From assembly GCF_019655055.1 (NCBI RefSeq), contig NZ_BPFA01000034.1:1-53222 (forward strand): 53,222 nt of DNA, read 5' to 3'. Position numbers and translations under genes: made by a program. Below, piece by piece: positions 33,344-42,298 of the stretch. How positions within the stretch are numbered: position 1 is the stretch's first letter; each line of letters starts with the position of its first letter. The notes under the pieces were generated by a model, which had not been told where the DNA came from, ran no database searches, and saw only the letters and a list, made by a program, of their open reading frames with translations. Source of the stretch: Shewanella sp. MBTL60-112-B2. GTDB lineage: Bacteria; Pseudomonadota; Gammaproteobacteria; Enterobacterales; Shewanellaceae.

Positions 33344-34168
33344 ATGATGCCTCAATCAGTGGTGATGGTCATTGCCCAAAAAGAGATCAAAGATAGTCTG
33401 CGTAATCGCTGGGTTATTTTTATCTCGATGATATTTCTTATATTGGCTTTAAGCGTCACTTTTGCCGGTAGTGCGGTAGCCGGACACCTTGCAATTCCTG
33501 AGCTGGATATCTTGATGTCGAGCCTGTCGACAGTCTCGGTATTTATTATTCCCTTAGCGGCCATGCTAGTGAGCTATGATGCTTTTGTCGGGGAAGATGA
33601 GTCAGGCACATTATTGCTGTTAATGTCATACCCTATCAGCCGACTGCAAATTCTAATGGGTAAGCTATTAGGCCATAGCGTGATTCTAGGCGGTACGATA
33701 AGTTTTGCCTTTGGGATTACCGGCTTGTTACTCATGCAGTTTGGTGATGGGGATAATGTTCAAGCCACCTTTAGTTTATTCGCACAATTTATCTTTAGCA
33801 GTATCTTACTGGCCATTACCTTCATTTTATTGGGTTATATCGTCAGCCTCAAATCCTCAGAAAAAGCTAAGGCCGTGGGCAGTATTTTATTTGTTTGGTT
33901 CCTATTCGTGTTGATTTACGATTTATTGTTACTGACGATATTGGTAGCAGATCTGAGCTTTATAAATCAGTATATTATCAATATTCTAATCGCGCTGAAT
34001 CCAACCGATCTCTATCGAGCTATTAACCTTATAGGTAGTGACGCAAACAATCTAGGAATGCTATCTTCGTCGACTTGGGGAATGCTTGCTCTTTATGGGG
34101 TGATGTTGCTATGGATTTCAGGATTATTGTTTATTGCTAGTCAGATATTTAAAAAGCGAACTCTGTAA
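33344..34168 (+). CDS. NosY-like ABC transporter permease (copy 2)
   Basis: A 274-residue paralogue of the protein at 9566 with about six membrane helices, IAQKEIKDSLRNRWVIF at the start and YDAFVGEDESGTLLLLMSYP after the second helix. It is seven residues shorter, mainly in the last extracytoplasmic loop. The start ATG 33344 (MMPQS) lies one base after the ATPase stop, so the two are translationally linked. Confidence 0.88.
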   Translation: MMPQSVVMVIAQKEIKDSLRNRWVIFISMIFLILALSVTFAGSAVAGHLAIPELDILMSSLSTVSVFIIPLAAMLVSYDAFVGEDESGTLLLLMSYPISRLQILMGKLLGHSVILGGTISFAFGITGLLLMQFGDGDNVQATFSLFAQFIFSSILLAITFILLGYIVSLKSSEKAKAVGSILFVWFLFVLIYDLLLLTILVADLSFINQYIINILIALNPTDLYRAINLIGSDANNLGMLSSSTWGMLALYGVMLLWISGLLFIASQIFKKRTL

Positions 34169-34432
34169 TGCATCAAATAACCACGCCTTGCTAAATTACC
34201 AAGACTTTTTAAGTTGATTTAAAAGGTATTTTAAATAAATCATTAACTAGATGCCGTGAAGTTTAGGATTTCCACATATTAAAATGTAAGATATGTGAGC
34301 GATAGCATCTAGATCTAAAAGTGCTGATTTGATATCTGGGTGAAATCACGTTTTTAATGATTGATTCGAGTAAACTGACATTAATTTACGTTAATAACTG
34401 GGTTGCAGTTAATTGATTTATAGGGGATTAAG

Positions 34433-35716
34433 GTGCTGAAAGTTACTCCTTATCTGGAGTTGGATGAAGAGGCTAAGCAATTAGTCGATCATGCGAATAA
34501 TAAAACCATAACGCTGACGGTATCGGAGTCGGCTGTATTACATCAACTGATCCTTTCCATTAGCTCGGTATGCACTAAAGAAGATTTGCTGGCTGCTGGC
34601 TGGCCCGATCGTGTTGTTGCCGCAACCTCACTAACTCAGTGTGTGAGTACCCTTAGAAAGAAATTAGAACCTTATCCTGAGGTAGTGCTTAGAACCATCG
34701 CTGGTCGTGGTTATCAACTCAATGTCTCTACGCGCTCCCATATCAAGATGCTTGCGGTTAATGACCCTGAATCTGTGCGGGCGGCTATCGTCGATGTCTC
34801 TCTACTGGTGAAAATCAGCGGTATCGTCATCGCGATACTGATCTGTCTGTCTATGTGGTATTTCAGTGATTATCACGGCGTAGTTAAGGCTAAGAATAGC
34901 TGGGATTCTAAAAAGAATATCGAGTTGAATATTGGCGGAACTAAGCAAGATGTACAGCTTATTCATAAAGATAATGTCACCCACCTTCACGCTTCCATGT
35001 GGCAGAAACATCTTGCTCCTGAATCGAATCATCTAGACGATATCAATCAGTTTAAGGGTTATGCCGTCACCGATGGTAATTACTATTCGATGGCTGTGTG
35101 CCCAGAAGCCAATAGTTATGGCTGTTCAGGTAAAGGCTTAATCAATATTACAGCGATTGATTTGACCCCCGCAGGGTTAAACATGCAAACCTTTACCGAG
35201 TTGACCCATCAGATGGAGCAACGCATTCGTTATAACCGAGTCATTATTCCTCATGATGAGCCCGGGACCAGTGGCTTTATCGAGCACCATTATCACGCAG
35301 ATGTTTATTACCCTGTGCAGGGCAATATGTTGGTGCGATCTGATATCAGTTTGTCACTGATTTATGGCGGAGAGAACACTGGTAAGTTTTACTCGGCGGC
35401 TTGTGTCACCGATGAAGAGTGTAAGACCACCCCGATTAAGTACAAAATTAAGGGCGACTTTACCCAGTATCGGGAAAAAATTGATAATTTCGATGTGGAT
35501 GTATTCCACGTCAAAGTGGCGCAAAAAGAGCTAATAAAGCCTGATCAAGTGAGTTCATCTGCGATGCATTTCTATCGCGAGATCCGTAAGCACGAGATCA
35601 TCGATAGCGACCTGTATTTCTACCGAATATATAAAGATGCCGACACCGCGGTTTGGATTGTACCTATCTTAGGTAATTTAGTGGCCTGGTATGAGTATGA
35701 CAAGGTGAAGCTTTAA
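34433..35716 (+). CDS. ToxR/CadC-like membrane-anchored transcriptional regulator (copy 2)
   Basis: A 427-residue paralogue of the protein at 10619, equal in length, with GTG start, winged-helix domain (SESAVLHQLIL, CTKEDLLAAGWPDRVV, SLTQCVSTLRKKL, IAGRGYQL), transmembrane helix near 127-145 and a periplasmic domain. The DNA-recognition part is close to copy 1, while the periplasmic part differs more, as expected if the two read similar promoters but differ in sensing. The 264-base gap upstream contains CTAGATCTAAAA (about 34308), which resembles the AGATCT palindrome near sirA copy 2. Confidence 0.85.
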   Translation: MLKVTPYLELDEEAKQLVDHANNKTITLTVSESAVLHQLILSISSVCTKEDLLAAGWPDRVVAATSLTQCVSTLRKKLEPYPEVVLRTIAGRGYQLNVSTRSHIKMLAVNDPESVRAAIVDVSLLVKISGIVIAILICLSMWYFSDYHGVVKAKNSWDSKKNIELNIGGTKQDVQLIHKDNVTHLHASMWQKHLAPESNHLDDINQFKGYAVTDGNYYSMAVCPEANSYGCSGKGLINITAIDLTPAGLNMQTFTELTHQMEQRIRYNRVIIPHDEPGTSGFIEHHYHADVYYPVQGNMLVRSDISLSLIYGGENTGKFYSAACVTDEECKTTPIKYKIKGDFTQYREKIDNFDVDVFHVKVAQKELIKPDQVSSSAMHFYREIRKHEIIDSDLYFYRIYKDADTAVWIVPILGNLVAWYEYDKVKL

Positions 35717-36091
35717 TAACAGAAGGTTCGAGGTCTTAGGTTCTAGGTCCTAGGTCCTAGGAAAAGCTGAGACGGATAAAGGCCGGTAAAGCTAAGACGG
35801 AAAATGCAAAAGCTAAGAAGCGGCAAAGGCGGTGTTTTTTGGCTTTTGCTCTTCCTAGCAGGGCGTAGCCCGCCCTCGTAGCGCAGCGGCCTAGGATCTA
35901 GGTCCTTCTGTTAAAGCTAAGACGTAAAAGCACACGATACAGTGTGGCTTCTTTTGATCGTATAGCAGGGCGCTGCCGTTCTCGCAGCGCTCTAGGATCT
36001 CGCCCCTTCTTTTCAAAAACTCTTTTCTTCCCCCCATCCCTCCACTGTTTTCGTTAGCTAGATCACAATTAAAAACTGATCACCATGCATG
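35717..36091 (+). repeat. Intergenic region with CCTAGG-type repeats and palindromes
   Basis: No gene is seen. It contains tandem variants of TAGGTCCTAGGTCCTAGG (about 35744-35761), a second CTAGGATCTAGGTCCTTCTGTTAAAGCTAAGACG block (about 35892-35925) related to sequence at about 35752-35790, and hairpins such as AGGGCG...CGCCCT and GCGCTG...CAGCGC. It separates the second sir cluster from the ribose operon. Confidence 0.5.
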
Positions 36092-36143
36092 ATCGAAACG
36101 TTTCGATTACTCTGCTCGCAATTGCCATCGAAACGTTTCGATG
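36092..36143 (+). promoter_or_regulatory. Two perfect RbsR operators upstream of rbsD
   Basis: ATCGAAACGTTTCGAT occurs twice as a perfect palindrome, at 36092-36107 and 36127-36142, with centres 35 bases apart. The central CG and the AAACGTTT core are typical of LacI-family sites. The cognate repressor is almost certainly RbsR at 41149. The rbsD start is 27 bases after the second site. Confidence 0.85.
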
Positions 36144-36169
36144 GTTAGCGATAAGCCTTAGGTTGATAG

Positions 36170-36589
36170 ATGAACAAACACGCTTTACTCAATGCCGATA
36201 TGAACTACCTAGCCGCAACATTGGGCCATACCGATGAAGTAACGATTTGTGATGCGGGATTACCCATTCCAGCATCTGTGCAGCGCATCGATTTAGCGTT
36301 AACCCACGGCGTGCCGAGTTTTATTGCCACGGTAAAGGTTTGGCTAGCATCATCGCAAATCGAAGGGGTTGTGTTGGCTGAGGAATTTGCCGATGTTAGC
36401 CCTGAGTGTCATCAAGCTCTGCTAGCCGAGATTGAAGCCGAGCAGCAAGCAACTGGCCTAAAATTTAGTGTGGAATACATTAGCCATGAAGCGTTTAAGC
36501 AGCGTACTCAAAATAGCCGAGCAGTGATCCGCACCGGCGAGTGCACCCCGTATGCCAATGTGATTTTTAAAACTGGTGTTGTATTTTAA
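36170..36589 (+). CDS. rbsD: RbsD, D-ribose pyranase
   Basis: A 139-residue protein of normal family length that interconverts pyranose and furanose ribose before phosphorylation. Recognisable elements are MNKHALLNADMNYLAATLGHTDEVTICDAGLPIP (catalytic His near residue 20, Asp near 28) and the C-terminal TGECTPYANVIFKTGVVF. First gene of rbsDACBK. Confidence 0.95.
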   Translation: MNKHALLNADMNYLAATLGHTDEVTICDAGLPIPASVQRIDLALTHGVPSFIATVKVWLASSQIEGVVLAEEFADVSPECHQALLAEIEAEQQATGLKFSVEYISHEAFKQRTQNSRAVIRTGECTPYANVIFKTGVVF

Positions 36590-36606
36590 GCTTAGCGGAG
36601 TCACCT

Positions 36607-38112
36607 ATGACCCAAGCAATATTGCAGTTACAAGCCATTGAAAAGTCTTTTCCCGGGGTAAAAGCCCTAGATAAGGCCTGCTTAAATGTCTATCCAGGCA
36701 AAGTGATGGCATTGATGGGAGAGAATGGCGCAGGTAAATCGACCTTAATGAAAGTGCTTACCGGGATCTACAACTTAGATGCTGGGCGTATTGTTTATCA
36801 AGGTAAAGTGCGTAGCTTTGACGGTCCTCGTGATTCACAAGCCGCTGGCATTAGCATTATCCACCAAGAGCTCAATCTTTTTCCTGAGCTGACTATCGCT
36901 GAAAACATATTCCTTGGTCGTGAGATCACATCCAGCTTTGGGCGTATATTGTGGGATGAAATGAATGCCCAGGCTGCAGCGCTTTTAAGTCGATTATCAG
37001 TGTCCCATGCACCACAAACATTGGTTGGTAAGCTGAGCTTAGGCGAGCAGCAGATGGTAGAGATTGCCAAAGCCATCTCGTTTAACTCGAAAGTCATCAT
37101 TATGGATGAGCCGACCGATGCGCTAACCGACATCGAAACGCAATCGCTGTTTAAGGTGATTAATGAGCTGCGCGATCAAGGTTGCGGTATTGTTTATATC
37201 TCTCACCGCATGCAAGAGATCTTTACTATTTGTGATGCAGTCACTGTGCTTAGGGATGGCGGCTTTATTCATGAATGTGCGATTAGTGACATTGATGAAG
37301 ACCAACTGATTGAGCGCATGGTGGGGCGTAAACTTGCTGACCAATACCCTCGTATCGCGATTACTCATCAAGGTAGCCGTTTAGCGGTCAATCAGTTATC
37401 GGGTCCGGGCGTGGCTAACGTAAGTTTTAACCTTAACCAAGGTGAAATTTTAGGTTTCTCTGGCTTAATGGGCGCTGGGCGCACCGAGCTGATGAAAATG
37501 ATTTTTGGTGCAGAGGCTATAACTCAGGGGCAAATAAGCCTAAATGGCTGCGACATAAAGATCAGCAGCCCGCAGCAAGCACTTGCGGCCGGGATTGCTT
37601 ATATCTCAGAAGACCGTAAGGGCGATGGTTTATTGCTGGACCTGTCGGTTAAAGAAAACATGTCTATTTGTGCCTTAGCCAAGCTCAGCACTGGGCTGCA
37701 GCTGCGCCACAACGATGAAATGGCCGAAGTCGACCGCTTTATCGATGCCTTCAATATTAAAACCCCAAGTCGTGATGCTCGCATAGGTAATTTGTCGGGG
37801 GGGAATCAGCAAAAAGTCTCTATCGCTAAAGGCTTAATGACCTTACCACAAGTGCTTATTTTAGATGAGCCAACCCGTGGTGTAGACGTGGGCGCTAAGA
37901 AAGAGATTTACGATTTAATCAATCGTTTCAAGTCGCAAGGTATGAGTATTATTTTAGTGTCGTCTGATATGCCTGAGCTGTTAGGTATGTCTGACCGTAT
38001 TTTAGTTATGCATCAGGGCCAGATCAGTGGCGAATTTGACGCAGCCCAAGCAGATCAAGAAACGATTCTTGCCTGTGCTGTCGGTAAAACATTACACAAG
38101 GATATTGCATGA
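36607..38112 (+). CDS. rbsA: RbsA, ribose ABC transporter ATPase
   Basis: A 501-residue double ABC ATPase. The first half carries Walker A GENGAGKST, signature LSLGEQQM and Walker B VIIMDEPT. The second half carries a degenerate Walker A (GLMGAGRTE), signature LSGGNQQKV and Walker B VLILDEPT, as usual in RbsA. It energises ribose import with RbsC and RbsB. Its stop overlaps the rbsC start (ATGA). Confidence 0.95.
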   Translation: MTQAILQLQAIEKSFPGVKALDKACLNVYPGKVMALMGENGAGKSTLMKVLTGIYNLDAGRIVYQGKVRSFDGPRDSQAAGISIIHQELNLFPELTIAENIFLGREITSSFGRILWDEMNAQAAALLSRLSVSHAPQTLVGKLSLGEQQMVEIAKAISFNSKVIIMDEPTDALTDIETQSLFKVINELRDQGCGIVYISHRMQEIFTICDAVTVLRDGGFIHECAISDIDEDQLIERMVGRKLADQYPRIAITHQGSRLAVNQLSGPGVANVSFNLNQGEILGFSGLMGAGRTELMKMIFGAEAITQGQISLNGCDIKISSPQQALAAGIAYISEDRKGDGLLLDLSVKENMSICALAKLSTGLQLRHNDEMAEVDRFIDAFNIKTPSRDARIGNLSGGNQQKVSIAKGLMTLPQVLILDEPTRGVDVGAKKEIYDLINRFKSQGMSIILVSSDMPELLGMSDRILVMHQGQISGEFDAAQADQETILACAVGKTLHKDIA

Positions 38113-39083
38113 GTCAGTCAATTACAGCGCAGCCATTTTATAAGCGCATCAATAAAGCGTGGTTGATTGAGAACAAGTCTCTGATAGCCTTATTTAGTCT
38201 TATTTTTGTGGTGTCTTTACTAAGCCCCAACTTTTTAACCCTTGATAACTTACTCAATATTCTGCGTCAGACTTCAATCAACGCGATTATTGCTGTGGGT
38301 ATGACAATAGTGATTTTAACCGCGGGTATCGATTTAAGCGTTGGCTCGGTGTTGGCCTTAAGTGGCGCAATCGTGGCGACCCTTATCGGTATGGATGTGC
38401 CAGTGGTTGTGGCTTTGCCAGTTGCTTTGATTGCCGGCGCAGCACTTGGTGCGATTAGCGGCATTATTGTGGCCAAGGGCAAGGTACAGGCCTTTATTGC
38501 AACATTGGTGACCATGACTCTGCTTCGCGGCGTGACTATGGTATACACCGACGGTCGCCCGGTACCGACAGGCTTTACTGACACCGCCGACAGTTTTACC
38601 TGGTTAGGGACCGGCTATGTGCTAGGTATTCCTGTGCCAGTATGGTTGATGGCAATTGTGTTTGCAGGCGCTTGGTACTTACTTAACCACACCCGCTTTG
38701 GCCGTTATATTTATGCAGTAGGTGGTAACGAGTCAGCAGCGCGTCTGTCAGGTATAGCAGTCGATAAAGTTAAGATTGCCGCTTACGCTATTTGTGGCTC
38801 TATGGCTGCACTAGCAGGCGTTATCGTGACTGCGCGTTTATCTTCGGCGCAGCCTACTGCGGGTATGGGTTACGAGCTAGATGCGATTGCGGCGGTAGTA
38901 CTTGGCGGCACCAGCTTGATGGGTGGTAAAGGCCGGATCATGGGCACCTTAATTGGCGCACTGATCATTGGCTTTTTGAACAATGCCTTAAACCTGCTCG
39001 ATGTATCGTCTTATTATCAGATGATTGCCAAAGCCAGCGTGATCTTGCTTGCGGTACTTATCGACACTAAGCAAAAAGCATAA
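38109..39083 (+). CDS. rbsC: RbsC, ribose ABC transporter permease
   Basis: A 324-residue membrane protein with about eight to ten hydrophobic helices and the family segments VGMTIVILTAGIDLSVGSVLALSGA and AAVVLGGTSLMGGKGRI. It forms the ribose channel with RbsA. It overlaps rbsA by four bases. Confidence 0.95.
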   Translation: MSQSITAQPFYKRINKAWLIENKSLIALFSLIFVVSLLSPNFLTLDNLLNILRQTSINAIIAVGMTIVILTAGIDLSVGSVLALSGAIVATLIGMDVPVVVALPVALIAGAALGAISGIIVAKGKVQAFIATLVTMTLLRGVTMVYTDGRPVPTGFTDTADSFTWLGTGYVLGIPVPVWLMAIVFAGAWYLLNHTRFGRYIYAVGGNESAARLSGIAVDKVKIAAYAICGSMAALAGVIVTARLSSAQPTAGMGYELDAIAAVVLGGTSLMGGKGRIMGTLIGALIIGFLNNALNLLDVSSYYQMIAKASVILLAVLIDTKQKA

Positions 39084-39147
39084 CTCGATATTGGCAGTGC
39101 GCTTAGCGTGCTGTCTTGTTGTATTTTCCGAATTGAAAAGGTTTACC

Positions 39148-40047
39148 ATGAAGCGACTTGCTAATCTTAAAGCCTCTGCTCTGTTATCGGTTGCATTGCT
39201 GTCTGCTAGTGCGCCTTTTAGCGCTAGCGCTCAAGATGCGATTGCTATTGTGCTGTCGACAATGAACAACCCCTTTTTCGTGACCATGAAAGATGGCGCT
39301 GAGGCAAAAGCGGCTGAGTTAGGCTACAAGCTGATTACGCTGGACTCGCAAAATGATCCGAGTAAAGAACTGGCTAACGTTGAAGATATGACGATGCGCG
39401 GCGTGAAAGCGATATTGATTAACCCAACCGATGCGCTAGCAGTAACCAATGCCATTCGCACAGCCAACCGCGCCAACATTCCGGTACTGACATTAGACAG
39501 AACCGCAGAGCGCGGCGATATCGTCAGCCATATCGCTTCTGACAATATTGCTGGTGGCGAACTTGCCGGGCAGTTTATTGCGCAAAAGCTAGGTCAGAAT
39601 GCCAAGGTTATTCAGCTTGAGGGCATAGCGGGTACATCAGCAGCACGTGAGCGCGGTGAAGGTTTTAACAACGCAGTGACAGCCAACAACTTAGAGATGC
39701 TATCTAGCCAGCCTGCGGACTTTGACCGTTCAAAAGGCTTAAACGTGATGGAAAATATGCTGGCAGCCAATGGTGATGTACAAGCGGTGTTTGCCCAAAA
39801 CGATGAAATGGCCTTAGGTGCGCTGCGAGCAATTGAAGCCGCGGGTAAAGATATTATGGTGATTGGCTTTGACGGCACCGATGAGGGCATAGCGGCGGTT
39901 AGGCGTCAGCAACTGTCGGCAACCGTTGCCCAGCAACCAGAGTTACTCGGTGCAACGGCGATAATGATCGCAGATAGAGTCTTAAAAGGCCAAGTGGTTG
40001 AAAAATCGATACCTGTTGCGCTAAAAATCATTACTCAAACACAGTAA
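39148..40047 (+). CDS. rbsB: RbsB, periplasmic ribose-binding protein
   Basis: A 299-residue exported binding protein. The signal peptide ends near SASA-QD, followed by the mature start AIAIVLSTMNNPFFVTMKDGAE typical of RbsB. Ligand-contact regions such as TLDRTAERGDIVSHIASDN and FAQNDEMALGALRAIEAAG are present. ATG 39148 is chosen because it gives a proper signal peptide; earlier in-frame starts overlap rbsC. Confidence 0.95.
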   Translation: MKRLANLKASALLSVALLSASAPFSASAQDAIAIVLSTMNNPFFVTMKDGAEAKAAELGYKLITLDSQNDPSKELANVEDMTMRGVKAILINPTDALAVTNAIRTANRANIPVLTLDRTAERGDIVSHIASDNIAGGELAGQFIAQKLGQNAKVIQLEGIAGTSAARERGEGFNNAVTANNLEMLSSQPADFDRSKGLNVMENMLAANGDVQAVFAQNDEMALGALRAIEAAGKDIMVIGFDGTDEGIAAVRRQQLSATVAQQPELLGATAIMIADRVLKGQVVEKSIPVALKIITQTQ

Positions 40048-40087
40048 TCTTACTGATAATTTGTCACACTAGCGTGCATTAAAATGT

Positions 40088-40101
40088 GCACGTTAACGTG
40101 C
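40088..40101. other. Palindrome between rbsB and rbsK
   Basis: GCACGTTAACGTGC is a perfect 14-base palindrome. A preceding CGTGCA (about 40073) can pair with the same TGCACG, so two alternative hairpins are possible in the 151-base gap. It may modulate expression of rbsK relative to the transporter genes. Confidence 0.4.
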
Positions 40102-40198
40102 GCGCCAAGTGAACTATCATCATTGGCGTATTTTTCCTCTGAGCCTAACATCATTATGAGTTTGGTTACTGCTTCAGAGGTCATCAAGGAAAATGGAA

Positions 40199-41116
40199 AT
40201 GTCTCAGCTAATCGTTTTAGGCAGTGTCAATGCCGACCATGTTCTTCAAGTACCTTCTTTCCCTCGTCCGGGTGAGACCCTACATGGCCGTAATTACCAA
40301 GTGATCCCTGGTGGTAAAGGCGCCAATCAGGCGGTTGCCGCTGCAAGATTAAATGCCGATATCGGCTTTATTGCCTGCGTAGGTGATGATAGCTTTGGTC
40401 AAAACATTCGCCAGACGTTTGCAAACGATGGCATGGATATTTCGGCAGTACACATGGTTGAGAATACCCCAACGGGCATTGCGATGATTCAAGTGAGTGA
40501 CTGTGGAGAAAACAGCATTTGTATCGCAGCTGAGGCTAACGATGCATTAACCACAGAGATAGTTGAGCAGCATTCGGTAAAAATTGAGCAAGCCGAGTAT
40601 CTGTTGATGCAGCTCGAAACGCCATTGGCGGGTATTGAACTAGCTGCGAGTATTGCTAAAGCGAAAAAGACTAAGGTGGTATTAAATCCCGCCCCTGCGC
40701 GCAGCTTACCTGATGTACTCTTGGCCATGGTTGATATCATTACCCCGAACGAAACGGAAGCTGAAGTGCTAACCGGCGTTGCTGTGACTGACGCAGATAG
40801 CGCTGCCAAAGCCGCTAAAGTGTTGCACGGCAAAGGCATTGCGACTGTGATGATCACTCTCGGCGCTAAAGGTGTGTACTTAAGTGAGCAAGGTACAGGT
40901 AGCATCATTGCTGGCTTTAAGGTAAAGGCTACCGATACGACTGCTGCAGGTGATACCTTCAATGGCGCGTTTGTGACGGGATTACTTGAAGGCAAGGCTA
41001 TCGAAGATGCAGTGGTATTTGCTCACGGCGCAGCGGCTATTTCGGTAACCCGTTTTGGCGCGCAAACCTCAATTCCATCACGAGATGAAGTTGAGCAGTT
41101 TTTAGCAGCGCAGTAA
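40199..41116 (+). CDS. rbsK: RbsK, ribokinase
   Basis: A 305-residue PfkB-family kinase that phosphorylates ribose to ribose-5-phosphate. Signatures are GGKGANQAVAAARL near the start, VLNPAPARSLP, and the ATP/anion-hole motif DTTAAGDTFNGAFV with the catalytic Asp. ATG 40199 lies eight bases after AAGGA and is preferred to ATG 40193, which is only two bases from it. Confidence 0.95.
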   Translation: MSQLIVLGSVNADHVLQVPSFPRPGETLHGRNYQVIPGGKGANQAVAAARLNADIGFIACVGDDSFGQNIRQTFANDGMDISAVHMVENTPTGIAMIQVSDCGENSICIAAEANDALTTEIVEQHSVKIEQAEYLLMQLETPLAGIELAASIAKAKKTKVVLNPAPARSLPDVLLAMVDIITPNETEAEVLTGVAVTDADSAAKAAKVLHGKGIATVMITLGAKGVYLSEQGTGSIIAGFKVKATDTTAAGDTFNGAFVTGLLEGKAIEDAVVFAHGAAAISVTRFGAQTSIPSRDEVEQFLAAQ

Positions 41117-41148
41117 TTAATATAAGTGACAAGATAGGAAGTTAGCCC

Positions 41149-42156
41149 ATGGCCACCATGAAAGATGTTGCCAAACTTGCCAGCGTATCTACATCGACAG
41201 TCAGCCATGTGATGAATGGTACTCGCTTTGTAAGTGACGATATTGCCAAGCGGGTGCAAGAAGCCGCGCAGCAGTTAAATTATCATGGCCCTTCTGCGGT
41301 GGCTCGCAGCCTTAAACAGAACTGTACTAAAACTATTGGCATGTTGGTGACCACCTCAACCAACCCGTTTTATGCCGAAGTGGTGCGCAGTGTTGAGCAA
41401 GCCTGTTATCAGCAGGGATATAACCTTATTCTGTGTAATACCGAGGGCGATGCCCAGCGCCTTAAGCGTTCGCTTACCACTTTAATTGAGCGTCGCGTCG
41501 ATGGTTTAATCATGATGTGCGCCATGCTCGAAGGCGACGATGCTCTGCTGTATCGCCGATTGGGTGGTTTACCAGTTGTGGTAATGGATTGGGGCCAAGT
41601 GGAGTTTCCTTGTGACAAAATTCAAGGCCACTCGCGCCAAGGTGGCATATTGGCGACGCAATATTTGATTGATAATGGCCACACCCAAATCGGTTGTATT
41701 ACCGGTCCGCGTAATCGCCAGCAGGCAGATTTACGTTACCAAGGTTTTGTGGATGCTATGGCGGCGGCGAATTTACCGATTAACCCTGATTGGGTGGTGG
41801 AGGGTAACTTTGAAACCGAGGGTGGCAAGGCGGCATTTGCTAATCTACAAGCTGCAGGCAAATTACCGAGCGCGTTATTTGTGTGTAATGACATGATGGC
41901 GATTGGTGTACTGCATGAAGCCCAGCGCACAGGAGTGCAAATCCCTGAGCAGTTATCGGTTATCGGTTACGATAATATTCAGCTGGCTAAATTTATGACT
42001 CCAGCGCTAACCAGTATTCATCAATCGAAAGCGCGCCTAGGCGCCGCCGCAGTTAATGCGCTTATTGCGCGTTTGCACGACCCAAGCTTACCACCGCAAT
42101 TTATGGACATTGAACCAAGAGTGACTGAGCGCGCCAGCGTGGCAAGCAAGGCATAG
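41149..42156 (+). CDS. rbsR: RbsR, LacI-family repressor of the ribose operon
   Basis: A 335-residue repressor with an N-terminal helix-turn-helix (MKDVAKLASVSTSTVSHVMNGTRFVSDDIAKRV) and a periplasmic-binding-protein-like ribose-sensing domain. It is co-directional with rbsK, 32 bases downstream. The two perfect palindromes at 36092-36143 are its likely operators, making this an autoregulated operon. Confidence 0.93.
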   Translation: MATMKDVAKLASVSTSTVSHVMNGTRFVSDDIAKRVQEAAQQLNYHGPSAVARSLKQNCTKTIGMLVTTSTNPFYAEVVRSVEQACYQQGYNLILCNTEGDAQRLKRSLTTLIERRVDGLIMMCAMLEGDDALLYRRLGGLPVVVMDWGQVEFPCDKIQGHSRQGGILATQYLIDNGHTQIGCITGPRNRQQADLRYQGFVDAMAAANLPINPDWVVEGNFETEGGKAAFANLQAAGKLPSALFVCNDMMAIGVLHEAQRTGVQIPEQLSVIGYDNIQLAKFMTPALTSIHQSKARLGAAAVNALIARLHDPSLPPQFMDIEPRVTERASVASKA

Positions 42157-42232
42157 CAGCCGAACTCGAAACTAAAGCTAGAGCTAGAACTAGAACCAGA
42201 ACTAGAAATTAAGTTGCGATAAGCACGATAAA

Positions 42233-42265
42233 AAAGGCGAGTGGATTATGCATCCTCTCGCCTTT
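42233..42265. terminator. Bidirectional terminator between rbsR and fre
   Basis: AAAGGCGAG (42233-42241) pairs with CTCGCCTTT (42257-42265), flanked by A and T runs. It lies between convergent genes. Just before it (about 42166-42210) is a short decayed repeat of the type CTAGAACTAGAACCAGAACTAGAA. Confidence 0.7.
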
Positions 42266-42298
42266 GTTGATCTTACGACCTATTTATACTGATTGGTA

